Shown here piece after piece: positions 43,685-56,153 of a stretch of DNA of 64,000 nt. Under the pieces are notes generated by a model. It was not told where the DNA came from. It saw nothing but the letters and a program-made list of their open reading frames with translations, and did not search any database. This DNA comes from Erigeron canadensis. Taxonomy: Eukaryota; Streptophyta; Magnoliopsida; Asterales; Asteraceae. Numbering within the stretch: position 1 is the stretch's first letter; every line of letters begins with the position of its first letter. A program made the position numbers and the translations under genes. The DNA is taken from contig NC_057768.1 of NCBI RefSeq assembly GCF_010389155.1, positions 46,045,633 through 46,109,632 on the forward strand, given 5' to 3'.

Positions 43685-44680
43685 CCTTACTTTAATAATA
43701 AAAATCAATGAAAGTCAAAATTAAAAACTTAGAAAAATTAAAAGCTTTAATTAGGCAACAAGTTATTATAGTAACTGTGTTTTAATATAATAAAAGAAAA
43801 TATATATATTAAGAGGAGTTAGTTATTGTAAAATAAATATTAAAGTAAAATAAATAAGACAAGATATTGACCCTTAGATCATGATAACATTGATGCCAAA
43901 GATTCACAAATATATTCATGGACGATGATTTTTAGCTAAAGAAAAACTATTGTTTTATTTATTTTTAATCCTTGTTTTATTTTACTATGAATAATTATCC
44001 AAAATATTATCTAAAATCTTACGAGTAGATAAAAATAGAAAATGTTTTAGGTTTTATTTAGTTACTAAATAATGCCCCGCCGTCTCACACACTAGCATAG
44101 TCTATCCGCCGCCACTCCTTACATTTGCTGCTGCTGCTGTTTTGAATATATCCTCTCCCTCATTTTGACAAGTAACATTTATTTACTTGTTTTACTTACA
44201 ACTTATTATTATTCGTTATTATTATTATTATAATTATTAGGATTTTGCTTAACCTTCTGAGTGATATACATATATGTATACTTAGCTTTGGGTAGCTAGT
44301 ATTTAGTTGTTTGACAGAAAAAGGCAAACACTATTATTAAATGGCTTTCAAATTCATGTTTCTTTTTGGAAATTCGGTTAAATATGTTACCTTTTTTATA
44401 TGTAATATATAGTGAATTAGTGATGTCTCCCTGTTCTTTCTAACCATAGTATGGGATTTGAGATTGGGCGGGGGGGGACTAGGTCTGTTGAAGCCTAGTA
44501 GCAACCTCTGTCGTCTCATTAGTGCATACATACATAGAGGCCATTGTGAGCCCCTTAGGCGGAATGCTGGATTTATTTATTTTATTAAGTTAATGTCGTC
44601 ACATTAGTGATAAACTGATAATTACATATATATATACCACTTGTATATTTGCTTCATATAAAAATGTTCTGGGTTATTGC
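43685..44680. other. Upstream region of copy 8
   Basis: Non-coding. The segment 44035-44240 matches 26755-26890 upstream of copy 5. A leader-intron acceptor (gttattgcag) ends at 44682, 16 bases before the copy 8 ATG. The donor was not located with confidence. Confidence 0.45.
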
Positions 44681-44698
44681 AGGTTGAGTGGGGAGAGA

Positions 44699-47600
44699 AT
44701 GGATTTTGGACATGATATAAAGAGAATAAACGTAGAACATAATGACGATGATAGATTAAGCTGCTTGCCACAAGATCTTGTCTATAAAATCCTCTCTTTT
44801 ATTGGCATTAAACATGTTGTACAAACTAGTGTCTTGTCATCTAAATGGAGGTTTGTCTGGATGTTAATGCCCTGTCTTGATTTCTCGACAGAGGATTTCC
44901 CTACGGTGCCCAAGTTCGTTAACTTTGTTACACATGTTCTCTCTGGCCGAAATAATATGGTAGATGTGTTTTCACTTGAGCTTCGTTATTGTGAAGACGT
45001 CAGCCAGGAGCTTGTTAACCAAATTATCAACTATGCATTCTCTCACAACATCCAACGCCTTAAGGTTACATGCTTGATGGAGAATAACATTGAATATTCC
45101 CTTCCTCTTTTTAGCTCTCGGTCTCTCAAGCATCTCACTTTGACAAAGGAATTCAGTGGCTTTTCTATGATATCTGCCTTTTCAAATTTCCTTAAAGTAA
45201 CATCAACTTGGGAGCTACAATCCTTAACAACATTGTATCTCCATGATGTCACTTTCTGTAGTGATGACCGTACTGATGACTGCGTTGATCTTTTCTCTAA
45301 TTTTGCAAACTTGAAGAATCTCACCTTAGAAGATTGCAAAACAAAGGGACTGAAAAGTGTAAGAATTTTTCATCCAAGACTATTCAACCTCACGCTTTAC
45401 AATGGCCACGACAGCTGGGAGGTTTTCCATGTGGATGCACCTCAACTCGAGAATCTCACTATAAGTAATTGGTCACGGGAGCATTATGTGGTTTCTGCAC
45501 CCAAACTTTCCTCTCTGCACTATAGAGGTTGTCACCATTTGCACCTTTCTACAAACGGTTTCCATTCTTTGGAGAAGGTGGATCTCTGTGTTACTGTTTA
45601 CCGTGAAGACTATGTAGATGCTCGTGGAATTGTTTCTCTGTTTCAAAAGTTCAAGAGTGTCAAATATCTTAAACTTAACATGGAAATAGTTGAGGTACTT
45701 TTATATTGATCTTTGACTTTTTGATATTTATCATGTGCATCTTACTGATATTCTCTATCTGAACAAATACTTTCATATGTCTGATAACAATCGAAGGTTG
45801 AAACAAAACATGGTTAATTCTTATTATGTGAAAATGGCATATTCTATATTTCTGTATAACAAAAGATGCTAGCAGAAAAGTGATGTAAGGAATGGTCTTC
45901 ATGGAAAATAGGATTCAGGAGCGTATTAACTTTTAAGGTTCTTTTGTATAACAATCTTGTGCTCAAACTAGATATAGTTTGATGCTGAAATAATTTCTTA
46001 GACGGTTGGTCAAGGCTCCTATATCATTTCCTTTATTATGATGATTGTATTTGTTGTTCCTGTTTTGTATACATAGTACAGTAATATTTTTGCTGAAACT
46101 TTTTTTGTTTTTGGCAGCTTCTTTCATCATATGTGGAACTAGTCTCACATCATCCTTCTCCATTTAATAAATTAAAGAGATTAAAGATCTATCCTGTAGC
46201 TGAACTTTTGGAGGAGGAAGAACAAAATACAGTAAAGATATCTACAGATGTCAAAAGCTACCTGCTTGATAATTCTCCAGATGCTACCTTCACAATGGTT
46301 ACACGTGAGGTATTCCCATTATCACCTTTATTCTTATCTGCCCTGTTTCATACTTGTTGCTTTATGTTGTAAGGAAAATTATGGCAAGCAAATTGGCATG
46401 ACTGTTAAATCCCTTGTTTGATGGCTAATGGAGCAATCTTGAATCTTGATTTGACCTAATTACAATCGAAGTTACGGTGAATCATAATTTACTTTGCTAC
46501 TATTGTTCCATATGAACCTCAAAGCACATCAGGGTATCATAAAAGCTTAGTTGAACCAGCATTAGTGATTTTTTGTTGGTCACCTTGTATTGTGGAGTAG
46601 TCACAGACATTTCATGGCCAGCTGGTCCATCTGAAAAGAGGGTCAATAATCTAAAAAGTAGACTCACCTTTACTCTTATTAGTTCTGAATTTTATATTCA
46701 GGATCATTCAAATTGCGCTGATTAGTAGTTTTTAGGTATATTTGAACTTCACAATTTTCATTCTGAATGATTAAACTTGTATTGTATACGTCATTTGACA
46801 GGCATTTTAGGTCAATTCTCATTTTAGGCAATATACTTTTTCAACACATAGCAAAACATGCTATATTTTCCATCCATTTCAAGTATTATACTATCATTAT
46901 TTCATGTAAATTGAACTAGCTTTTGATCTCATTTTAGAAAAAAAGTGCTTGTTTGATCTAAGTCTTCTTGGAAAATGATATGGAAAGGAGGAAAGTCACT
47001 GGAAAGCCAAAAATACCATTTAGACCTTGTTAGAAGTCTGTGATGGACCTAATTTATATAAAAATGTAAAGTTGTAAACGGATTTACCAAGTCTTCAGTA
47101 TACATATAGGTTCTCAAAAAACCTGAATCTGATCTGCTTCTGTTTGAGTGCACATGGCAATGAGGTGAAAGATGTAGTTCCAACAAAATTTAATGAGACC
47201 TTCTATTGTAAGTAGTGTAATGCATAAGCTTATAGAGTTATAGGAGTGGGTGTTGAGATTGCTTGTTAAGTGAGTTGTTTAAGCCTACTTCTGATATGCC
47301 AGCCTTGTTTTAAATGAACTCCTGACAAATTGGAACTGAATGGTGAATGATTTTGAGGAATAGAGCCTTTATCTTGCTTTAGTTTCCTTATAAATAAAAT
47401 CCTTTGACAAGATCAAACAAGACAATAAAATCTTCATCAATTTCCATTTTCAGGAGGTTCGAAATATGAAGAACATTAAGTTGACAAAAAACCTTATGGC
47501 AGAGTTACGGGTGCTACTAGATAAGGAGAAAGCTAAGATTGAGACCAACAGGGCTCATATGGAGCAAGAGAAAACTCAAGTTGATAACAAACTGCAGAGT

Positions 47601-47867
47601 GGCAGAAGGATAAAACATGTCAATAGATGTTGGAAAGATTTAACTGTGCAGATCAAGCAAGGTAAATCAAAGACTGCTGACATCATTTCAAGGTTGGAGG
47701 AGATTAAAGGATTACTAACAAAGCTGCCTGTATCAAGGAGGGCTGAGATGGAAGCATGTTTTCCTAGTTTACGTGCAGAAGCCGACGAGGTTGTAAATAA
47801 CATATTAGATCATATGAAGAGCAAATGCGATATGAACGGAAGCCATTTTAGCGTGTACTTACGATGA
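44699..47867 (+). CDS. F-box/LRR protein with C-terminal helical domain, copy 8 (intact)
   Basis: Exons: 44699-45694, 46118-46309 and 47454-47867, all phase 0, encoding 533 residues. ATG 44699 (MDFGHDIKRINVEH) is preferred over the upstream TTG because paralogues align there and an intron acceptor ends at 44682. The F-box is DRLSCLPQDLVYKILSFIGI (about residues 18-61). LRRs include LQSLTTLYLHDVTF and LKNLTLEDCKTKG. Exon 2 reads ELVSHHPSPFNKLKRLKIYP through SPDATFTMVTRE. Exon 3 has LLDKEKAKIETNRAHMEQEK, RCWKDLTVQIKQGKSKTADI and LPVSRRAEMEACFPSL. Its end (SVYLR) is shorter than in paralogues (SVYFHELA) because of a 1-bp difference near 47860, so the last dozen residues are lost. Likely an SCF adaptor; the substrate is unknown. 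Confidence 0.85.
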
Positions 47868-48275
47868 GCTTGCTTCTACATCACAATTGTCTTCTTAGCA
47901 TATGTAAGTTTTTCTATTTCTTATCTTCTATCGGGATTTCAACGTAAATCGGAAAAAGTTGCTTTAAAAATAGTGTATAAGTTTTGAAAGATAGATATGT
48001 ATGTGAATAACGATTGGTTAAATTTGATGTCTATACGAATAATGATGTTCTGTATTGTGTTGTTTATCAGTTGGCTAAAAAGAAGGCAGCATTGATACAG
48101 ATCTTTAAAGGTCTGGAATAAGGTTTAAGAGCTTCAAGCTTGTTTTGATGAGGTGCGCATGATTCAAATGCTCCTGACAAACGGGGAACTTAGTGGTGAG
48201 TGGTTAAGGGGTTCTGGACATGACCTTGTTTTTGGTGTTAGGAAACATAAAACCTTTCGGCTTCATTAAAAAACA

Positions 48276-48671
48276 CTGAATTGGCCAAAAACCTTATGGA
48301 AGAATTATGGGAGCTGCTTGAGGAGGAGAAAGTCAAGACCAAGACCAATAGGGCTGATATGGAGCAAATGAACACGCAAGGTGAGAACCAACTACAGATT
48401 GGGGTAGAGTGAAGCATGTCAATAGATATTGGGAAGTTTTGAGCTTTCAGATGAGCAAGGGAGAAAAGACTTCTGACATTTTTCAGAGTTGAGGGAGATT
48501 AAAAAATTACTGAAAAAGCTGCCTACATCAAATAGGGAAGAGTTGCAAACATGTTTTTCTAGTTTGTGCACAGAAGCCGACATGGTCATGAAAAACATAT
48601 CAGATGGGATGAAAATCCAATGCAATATGAATGAGCGTTGTTTCAGTGTGTACTTTCATGAACTTGCTTAA
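48276..48671 (+). pseudogene. Tandem duplicate of exon 3 after copy 8
   Basis: About 400 bp after copy 8 a second exon 3 is readable with indels: 'ttggccaaaaaccttatg', 'accaatagggctgatatgg', then an open tail EIKKLLKKLPTSNREELQTC to SVYFHELA ending at 48671. The preceding 150 bp resemble the end of intron 2 of copy 8, so intron end plus exon were duplicated together. A frameshift and missing splice context make it non-coding as it stands, unless it serves as an alternative last exon. Confidence 0.7.
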
Positions 48672-48932
48672 AGATCAGAATCTTCGTTTTAGCAATTTGT
48701 AACTTGTTGATTTCTTGTGTACTCGCATGATTTTTGTCATCAAATTTCCAAGTGTTGATATCTCAGGTTCCATGTTCCTTGTTTTTTACCCATCACGGTA
48801 GTCAAACTTAAAATAAAACGTAGCTTGAGTGACATATATATACTGACGAGTCTAGCTTCTTAGTATATTAACACTGATTCCATTTGACTGCTGCATGCTT
48901 AGCTTTTACATGCCCAATTTTTTTAATAATCG

Positions 48933-49065
48933 TTGAAACATGTTTTGATACTTCTGCAAAACCGTTAGTCATTACTGTTGTCAAAAATTAACAAAAACAT
49001 TGACTCTAGCTGCAGTTTTGTCTTTTCTATGCGATACTTAGTCAAGCACCATATTTAAGCTTATA
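48933..49065 (+). repeat. Family 3'-flank repeat, copy A
   Basis: The text 'gaaacatgttttgatac-tctgcaaaacc', then 'gtcttttctatgcgata', then 'gtcaagcacc' recurs at 52667-52830 and 59094-59285 in the same order. Each follows an exon 3 copy, so the repeated unit includes the 3' flank. Confidence 0.75.
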
Positions 49066-49199
49066 TTGCACTCGGAGAAATTTTTTATACAATATGGGAG
49101 TGCTTGTTTGGTTTGATATTTTGATGGAATGGAAATAATAATAATGGTAATAGGAATTCAAATTAAAATGAGTATCATTGTATCATTGGTGCTTTAATG

Positions 49200-49691
49200 A
49201 ATGGTTAACTAAAAATATGTCTGTTTTTATATCAAGTCCTTTTAGGGGTAAAAAGACTGCCCATAATTAATTGATGCTTGCTTGCTACTGATGAGTTTCA
49301 AACTATTATGTAAAAAGGGTAGATAGGGATTTATCTCATGGGATCTAAATTCAGTTTTGAGAAGCGTAATTATTATATAAGTTACATCGAATATGGGATC
49401 TGCTAGTTTCTTAAACTATATACTCGTGTATAGACAAACATATATCCTTTGTTTACGTGTATTGGTGTACCCTGGCAAAATCCCTTTTCCATGTAACTTT
49501 AATTTGCAAACCCTTTTCCAAAAACAAAACAACACTCTACGTATAGTGATGTGTGATACTCACACATATTCACACATGTGAGTGTATGCGTGTATGTATA
49601 TATATATGTGTGTATACATACTAATGAAGATTGCATTAACCTTCTTGTATTATATCATAGTACTTGTACTAATGTTCTTTTATAAAACTTT
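49200..49691 (+). pseudogene. Intron-1 remnant of copy 9
   Basis: The segment from 'atatcaagtccttttagggg' (49232) to 'taatgttcttttataaaac' (49672) matches intron 1 of copy 10 (from 55990), but no exon 1 precedes it. Copy 9 therefore arose from a duplication that began inside intron 1, or lost its first exon. Confidence 0.65.
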
Positions 49692-50959
49692 GGGCAAATT
49701 AGTTTTAAAGGTATATAACTTGTCAATTTTTACTAAAATAGGTATAAACCAAAAAAACCATCTAATATAATCTAAGTGTGTGTAAATTTGGTCTAAAATG
49801 GGGATTAAAACCACCATCCGGATTTCCTTTTCTAACTGGATTTTATTCCAAAGATCCCTGAAGAGAAGGAGATGAGCGCAAAAAAGGTTGCGAACTCTTT
49901 TTGTGTGTTTAAGCCAACTTACCAGTTTGACCATTGACTTTTTGCCATCTATGTATTTCCATGTCATTTTTTACTATAATGTGGTAATAACACTTAATTC
50001 CACATCAGATATTATATAAAGCTTATTTAATAACAATAATAATACAAGAATAATGTGATGAGATTCTGAAACAAAATTCACATCCAAATCTCGATCAGAA
50101 CATTGCCATTTTACTTCCTCAACCTTTTTTTTATTATTCTTTTATTTACTTTAAAGATGTCCATCCCAGCCATATTTATTTATCACTCCAAGAGTCCAAG
50201 CTCACACAACACAAATAAATCATCTTCTCTTTGAAAAATTCAATCGATCTACGAAGGTGGGATCCGGAAATCACATAAAACAAAATAATCTTTCCCTCTT
50301 TCTGTTTTTTTATCTGCTGTATATATATGAATTAGGGTTTGTTATTTTGTAAAGGTTGGCGGTGATGGTGGCTATGGAGGCGGTGTACGCATGGTAGAAT
50401 CTTGTAGTGGTGGTGGTGGTGTTGGGGTGGCCGGATTTTTGTGGTGGCATTGAAGATGGGGTGGCCGGATCTTTGTGGTGACGGTTAACGGTGTGGCCGG
50501 AGCTTTTGTGGTGGTGGTGATATGGAGATTTACTTAGATCCAAAAATCAAAGATACGGAGATTTGTTTTTAGCTGAATATGTTTGATGATTCAAATTTGT
50601 GTTTATTGTTTTGGAACAATTTATGATTTAAGGATTTGATATAGGATCATAAAAAAATGGTGAATTTTAAGAACAAAATTTGTGGTATGAGATGGTAATG
50701 AATAGATCTGGGTTATGATGAATTGATGATGATGAAGATCATTTGGGCATGGTCAAAGACATAAGAATTTTGTTATCTGGTCAAAGTTTTTGGCCTACGT
50801 GACAATCTACCTAGGACAAAACCGTCTAGATGGCAGGTGGTATTTTTAATCTCCTTATTAGGATAAATTTACACTTTCATGTATTAAAATAGGTGTTTTT
50901 GGTTTATACCTATTTTAAGAAAAATGAACAAGTTAAATACCTTTAAAACTAATTTGCCC
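49692..50959. mobile_element. Mutator-like element with 9-bp target duplication
   Basis: Perfect 9-bp direct repeats TAAAACTTT flank it (49683-49691 and 50960-50968). The termini are long inverted repeats: gggcaaattagttttaaagg at the left, and cctttaaaactaatttgccc at the right. Imperfect complementarity runs inward for well over 60 bp (ggtataaaccaaaaa / ggtttatacc). Long TIRs with a 9-bp duplication are typical of MULEs. There is no transposase. The interior holds a GGTGGTGG-rich block (50355-50520) and leader-like sequence near 50215-50260, which may be captured host DNA. It lies in the remnant intron 1 of copy 9. Confidence 0.85.
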
Positions 50960-50974
50960 TAAAACTTTCTGCAG

Positions 50975-52531
50975 TTTCTTTCTTCATGCGTAAAACTAAT
51001 CTCACATCACCCTTCTCCATTTATTAACTTGAATAGCTTGACAATTTTTCCAAAGAAAGTATCGTGGGGTGTTCCAAAAGAGACGGTAATTAAGTCTGAT
51101 AAAGTCGAACGCTATCTACAAGATGGTTCTCCTGGGGCCACCTTCTTGATTACCTTACGTGAGGTATTCACACCTGAATTACATCCATATCTGCCATACA
51201 TCGTGCTTAGCTTGTTTTAGATTGGAATTATCATATGTACATATATATATGTGAGAATATGTGACTGTTATGTACCTAAGTTTGTATAGAACCTCTCACA
51301 TCTTAGTTTTTTAATCCATAAAAAACATGTGGGCTTCATCATTTATTTATTATACAATAAATATTTTTAAAAAAATAGTATGTGAGAGTTTTATACGTAA
51401 GTTTGGATATATAACAACCACATATTTACTTCTTTCTTTTTTTCTCTCTCTCTCTCTATATATATATATATTGGTGCAATTTAATGATTAGGAATTAGGA
51501 TATATAGTGAATTAGTCGACACTCATGTTAGTTCTCAACTGATGTCGCCTCGCAAGCCTTGTTCGATCTGGTGACATTTTTACATTTATCACAGAGCTGA
51601 ATGTCTCGTTCGATCTGGCAAGCCTTTATGATTTTACAGTTTTGTGGACCATAATAAACGATCATAACACTTTTATATATATCTTGAGGATCAGGGTAGC
51701 AAATAAGCAGATTATAGTCAATTAATGCCAATTTTCTTTGCTACCACTATTTTAATAAGACCCATAACTAAGCACATATGGATATCTTAAATACATAGCT
51801 AGATTTCTGAACTGTAGATTTAGTGATTCCATCGGAGGGTCAAATCTTTCACTTATATGTCATGTTCAGAGAGTATTAGTAGTGTAGACTCTGTAGAGGG
51901 TGGGGTGTGATGCATATAATGTATGGCCGGGGGCTGGGTTGAAATCTAGAAATTTATTATGTATGATTATAAAATGATAAGGTGTTCTTTCTTTACTATG
52001 CATCAGGAGATTAAAGCAGAAAAAGATATCGCGCATTTATGGGTGCTTCTGCGAGAAGCAAAAGCTAATATCAAGACTAGCCAGACAGATATGGGCCAAT
52101 CAGTAGAAACACTACCATTATTAATGGATGAGACAATTAACAGTCATAAACAAGCAGGCAGGAAGAAGTCACGAGCAGGCAGGAAGAAGTTACGGGCAGG
52201 CAGGAAGAAGTCACGAGCAGGCAGGAAGAAGTCACAAGCAGGCAGGAAGAAGTCTCGAAAATTCAGGGAAAGCGTGGCCCGGATCCAGAGCTGTTGGAAT
52301 GATCTCATATCCCATGTTGTGCAAGGGAAAAAAGTGGTGTTTTCCATCAATTCGGAGTTGTTGGAGTTTGAAAAACTACTCATGAAGCTGCCTCCTAAAA
52401 AGAGATCTTTATTTCAACCATCTTTTTCTAGTCTTTGTGCAGAGACCAATTCTTTGAAGAACGAAATAGCACATAGTATGAAGATGCAATTTAATGCTAC
52501 GGTGATGCAGTCGATTTATTATAGGAAGTGA
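50975..52531 (+). pseudogene. F-box/LRR copy 9, exons 2 and 3 only
   Basis: Exon 2 is 50975-51163 (LISHHPSPFINLNSLTIFPK, with CVK where copy 10 has RVE). Exon 3 is 52007-52531. Both are open and have family splice sites (tctgcag, GAG|gtattc, catcag), but there is no exon 1. Exon 3 contains five tandem 18-bp units encoding the basic repeat AGRKKS/L, followed by SCWNDLISHVVQGK and LPPKKRSLFQPSFSSLCAET. If transcribed it would yield only the helical domain with a lysine/arginine-rich stretch. The sister copy is 10. Confidence 0.75.
52150..52258 (+). repeat. In-frame 18-bp minisatellite in exon 3 of copy 9
   Basis: Five and a half units of the form gcaggcaggaagaagtcacg-a run in tandem, encoding (AGRKKSR/L/Q)n. 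The exon 3 relic at 58858 has a single unit (AGGKKSQ), and copy 10 has only KQDG at this point, so the array expanded locally. Confidence 0.9.
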
Positions 52532-52666
52532 TATTAGTACCACAATAATTGTAGTTTACCACAATTATGCATCAACTGCATGTACAGTGTGTTGTAATAC
52601 TTCTAGTGGTAAATTAATCAAATTGTGTGGACAAATATCACTTACCATTTATTATTAGCAAGCAAA

Positions 52667-52830
52667 CTCTAACTTCTTAAATATAACAATGAAACATGTT
52701 TGATATCTCTGCAAAACCATTAACCATGCATTGCTAGTTTGCTACCTTACTGTGCGCTTTCAAGGATTAACAAAAGCATATATTGATTCTACCTACAATT
52801 TGTCTTTTCTATGCGATAGTCAAGCACCGC
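52667..52830 (+). repeat. Family 3'-flank repeat, copy B
   Basis: Same order of blocks as at 48933-49065 and 59094-59285; copy C at 59094 is the closest match (aaaagcatatattgattcta). Confidence 0.75.
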
Positions 52831-52859
52831 ATTGAAACTATTGCATTGCCCTCAAAAAT

Positions 52860-54534
52860 ATTTATCATACAATTTTGTTATTGTTTGAGGGATATCTATC
52901 TATATACTAATATACTAAAGGAGAAGTACCCACGACATAGAGAAGCTTATATGTCAACAAGTTAGGCTAGCCAACATTATTTTTCGTATGTTATGCTCAT
53001 GTCATGATTTATTAACCAATTTTAATTTTTTTTTAATTTTTATTATTTTAGTAGTATTTGTGTGTTATGTATTATACATATATTTACCTTAAAAGGAAAA
53101 AACCTCAAATAAGAAAATATAAAACTACGGGAATCTTGAAGTTTTACGATGAATACAATGGTTGTCGGCCCAGATAAAAGCGACATATCCAGACCAAATA
53201 TTAATTTCAACTTCTTACTACAATAATATATAAAGAAGTATTAAATTATAGAATGTTGACTTTCAAGAATGTACAAACAAAAATTATATAAGCAACGCAT
53301 AACATGAGATATCGCTTGTAGTTGTAACTTTTTGGTGGAGCTGTAGCTTTTATTTGGAGTTGTAAGCTGTAATTTTTATTTTTTAAAAGTGTTTGGTATA
53401 GTAGCTGTAGTTATAACTTTAGGAGATATTTGTGTAGCTTTTAAAGATTAAAAGCTTCATCGAAAAGTTAAAGCTCCTATAACGTTGCTTCAACTAACGT
53501 TTCATTTTAGAGTTTTTTTTTTTTCAAATAAAAGTTAAAGCTGGTTGCATCTAAACATAACTTTTAAAACTTTAGGAGCTTTTATATTAAATTTAAAAGT
53601 TAAAGCTCCTAAAAAGCTTGTACCAAACATATCCAATATATGAGCCTAAGGCCCTGAACTTTCACCCACCAACTAGGTCGTGTAATAAACTTCCAATCCA
53701 AAAATTACTTAATTAACTACGATCTGACTTAACATATACATAAGAATAAATCTATCTATCTATTGTCTATAGTTAGGGCTTATAAGTTACGAGTATAACC
53801 AACAAATGCAAGTTCTAGCCAGATATACCGTCCACATTTGAAACTAATAAAAAGTACACTAATCAATTTAATTTTTTTTAATCTATATATTATTATCTTT
53901 TTTACAGTTTGTTAAATAAATTCATTAGTATATACTTGGGGATTTTAGCATCATCAAAGATCTCGATATCAATGGAATTTTGAAATAACTATTGTTTTTG
54001 CACTAAGCCCACCACTCCCACTTGCACTAATGGGAGACCAACAACTTCATTTAATGTTTTTTTAATTATTTTTGGTATTTCATTTATATATGTTCTTATG
54101 CACATAGAACTAGACTAATATTCGTGTGCTGCGGCAACAATGGTGGTAGCAGAAATTAATGGTTGTGGCGACGGATAGCGGTAGTGGTCGCAATTGGGAT
54201 GGTTCAAATAAACCAAATAACCAGATCGTTGATAGGCCGAACCGGATAAAACCCAGTCATGGCAGTCCGGTCCATGGGTCTTGGTTTTCATAGAAACTGG
54301 CCCGTCCTTGGTCCCGGCCCGGGCTAACAGGTGTGAAAACCGAAAACCCCATAACCCGAGAAGATATATACATGCAAAGTTTCCTTATATGAAAGTCTGC
54401 TACCTTATTTATCGAAGTTCCCTACCCACGTTATCTATATGATTAATTGATAATATTACACACAAACAACATTAGCAGCCCCAAAACCTAAAGAATTGAA
54501 GTCTGCTTCTCATCGTTCGAAGTTCCCAATTAAG
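52860..54534. other. Spacer and copy 10 upstream region
   Basis: No gene. It contains the MITE at 53389-53630. Around 54110-54360 is a decayed stretch (ttcgtgtgctgcggcaac) that resembles a Helitron 3' end and ends in GC-rich DNA. The leader of copy 10 lies just before 54534. Confidence 0.45.
53389..53630. mobile_element. MITE with TGTTTGGTA ends
   Basis: The left end gtgtttggtatagtagctg and the right end aaaagcttgtaccaaacat are inverted. Subterminal 'aggagctttaac/gttaaagctcct' blocks mirror each other. A fragment of the same type occurs at about 21603-21675. Confidence 0.55.
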
Positions 54535-54913
54535 GTACACATTAATCCCTGGTATTTTTTATTTTCTCTTGCAACTATTTTGCTTAAGTTTGTTTCTTAA
54601 GAGCAGAGCCGTGAGAATTTAAGTATAACTTAACTCTATAATTGGGAGTCCCATAGCTAAAAGAAAGAGATGAACAACACTAAATCTTAAGTTTATACGT
54701 TTACAAAAATATACGATTAATTTCAATTCTCTGAAGCATGCTATCTATTATTTTTAGTCAAAACTTTTCTTCAGTTCTTTGAATTTATGGAACTCTAATG
54801 ATAATTGATTATTACGAGTAATAAACAAAGACTACTATAATAGAAGTAACTGATTAATTATATGAAATCAATCCTAAACTCATAGTGGAAAGTATCTGTG
54901 TTAATATGATCAG
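54535..54913 (+). other. 5'UTR intron of F-box/LRR copy 10
   Basis: Donor cccaattaag|gtacac at 54534/54535. The acceptor gatcag ends at 54913, with the ATG directly after it. Confidence 0.5.
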
Positions 54914-56153
54914 ATGGAGCCGGAGTACGTGAGAATGGATTCTGAACAACTTAGTCGGAAGAGAAGGAAGGTAGAAGAAGAAGAAGTTGATAGACTAAGC
55001 AGTTTGCCGGATGATCTTATCCATATATAAAATCCTCTCTTTTAATAGTTTCAAAGAAGCTGTTCGTACCAGTAAGTTGTCTTCCAGATGGAGATATATC
55101 TGGACTTCAGTATCCTGTCTTGAATTCTCAAGTAAGGATTTTCCTAACTTGGACGAATTCTCCAAACATGTTACACAGATTCTCTCCCGCCGAAATAAAC
55201 AAACAGAAGTGTCCTCTCTCTATCTCGGCTATCATGGAAAAGCTGTACAACCATTCGTCAAAAGAACTTTGAACTATGCATTCTCTCACAATGTCCAACA
55301 ACTTAATGTTTCATACAAGAGTCTGAGAGATAGCATTGAATTTCCCCTTGATCTTTTTGGTTCTCAATCTCTCAAACATCTCAGTTTTACAATAAACCGT
55401 TTTATGGCCATAACTATGTTAACTAATTTGGAACTTCCAGCCTTGACGACATTGTATCTCCAAGATGTCACTTTCGACCATACTGACAACTGTCTTGCTC
55501 TTTGCTCCAAGTGTCCAAACTTGAAGAATCTCACCTTAAATGGTTGCAGAACCAAGGAAGGGGATAATTTCAGTATTTGTCATCCTCAACTATCCAATCT
55601 CACACTTAAGGGTAATATATTGTATGAGAAGGTTGTTAATGTGGTTACACCTCAACTCGAGAATCTTGTTATTGAAGCAGATTCTCACAGGAATGATTCG
55701 GAGCCTGTGATTTCTGCACCCAACCTTGCCTCCTTGGTTTATAGTGGTGACAGTCCTTCGCACCTTTCCACTACAGACGGTTTCCAATTTCTCAAGGAGG
55801 CAGATGTTTATTTTGACGGTCTAAATGGTGATCGTGATGCTCATCAAATCATTTGTTTGTTTCAACAGCTTCATAATGTCAAGTTTCTTAAACTTAACTT
55901 GGAAATTGTTGAGGTATGTCGGTATCACTCCAAGCTTGATGTTTATATATCAAGTGCATCTTACAATGATCTTTGTCAAATATGCTTGTGTTTTATATCA
56001 AGTCCTTATAGGGGTAAAAAGACTGCGCATAGTTAATTGATGCTTGCTTGCTACTGATAAGTTTCACAAGTAAAAAATGAAGATAGGGATTATCATCTCA
56101 TGGGATCTAAATTCAGTTTTGGGTAGCGTAATTATTATATAAGTTATATCGAA

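Noticed and set aside
50310..50543. His/Thr-rich minus-strand frame
   Set aside because: It is the complement of the GGTGG-rich block inside the Mutator-like element; low complexity and no homology.
52150..52258. CRISPR-like array
   Set aside because: The 18-bp units are contiguous with no spacers and lie in a plant exon; it is a minisatellite.
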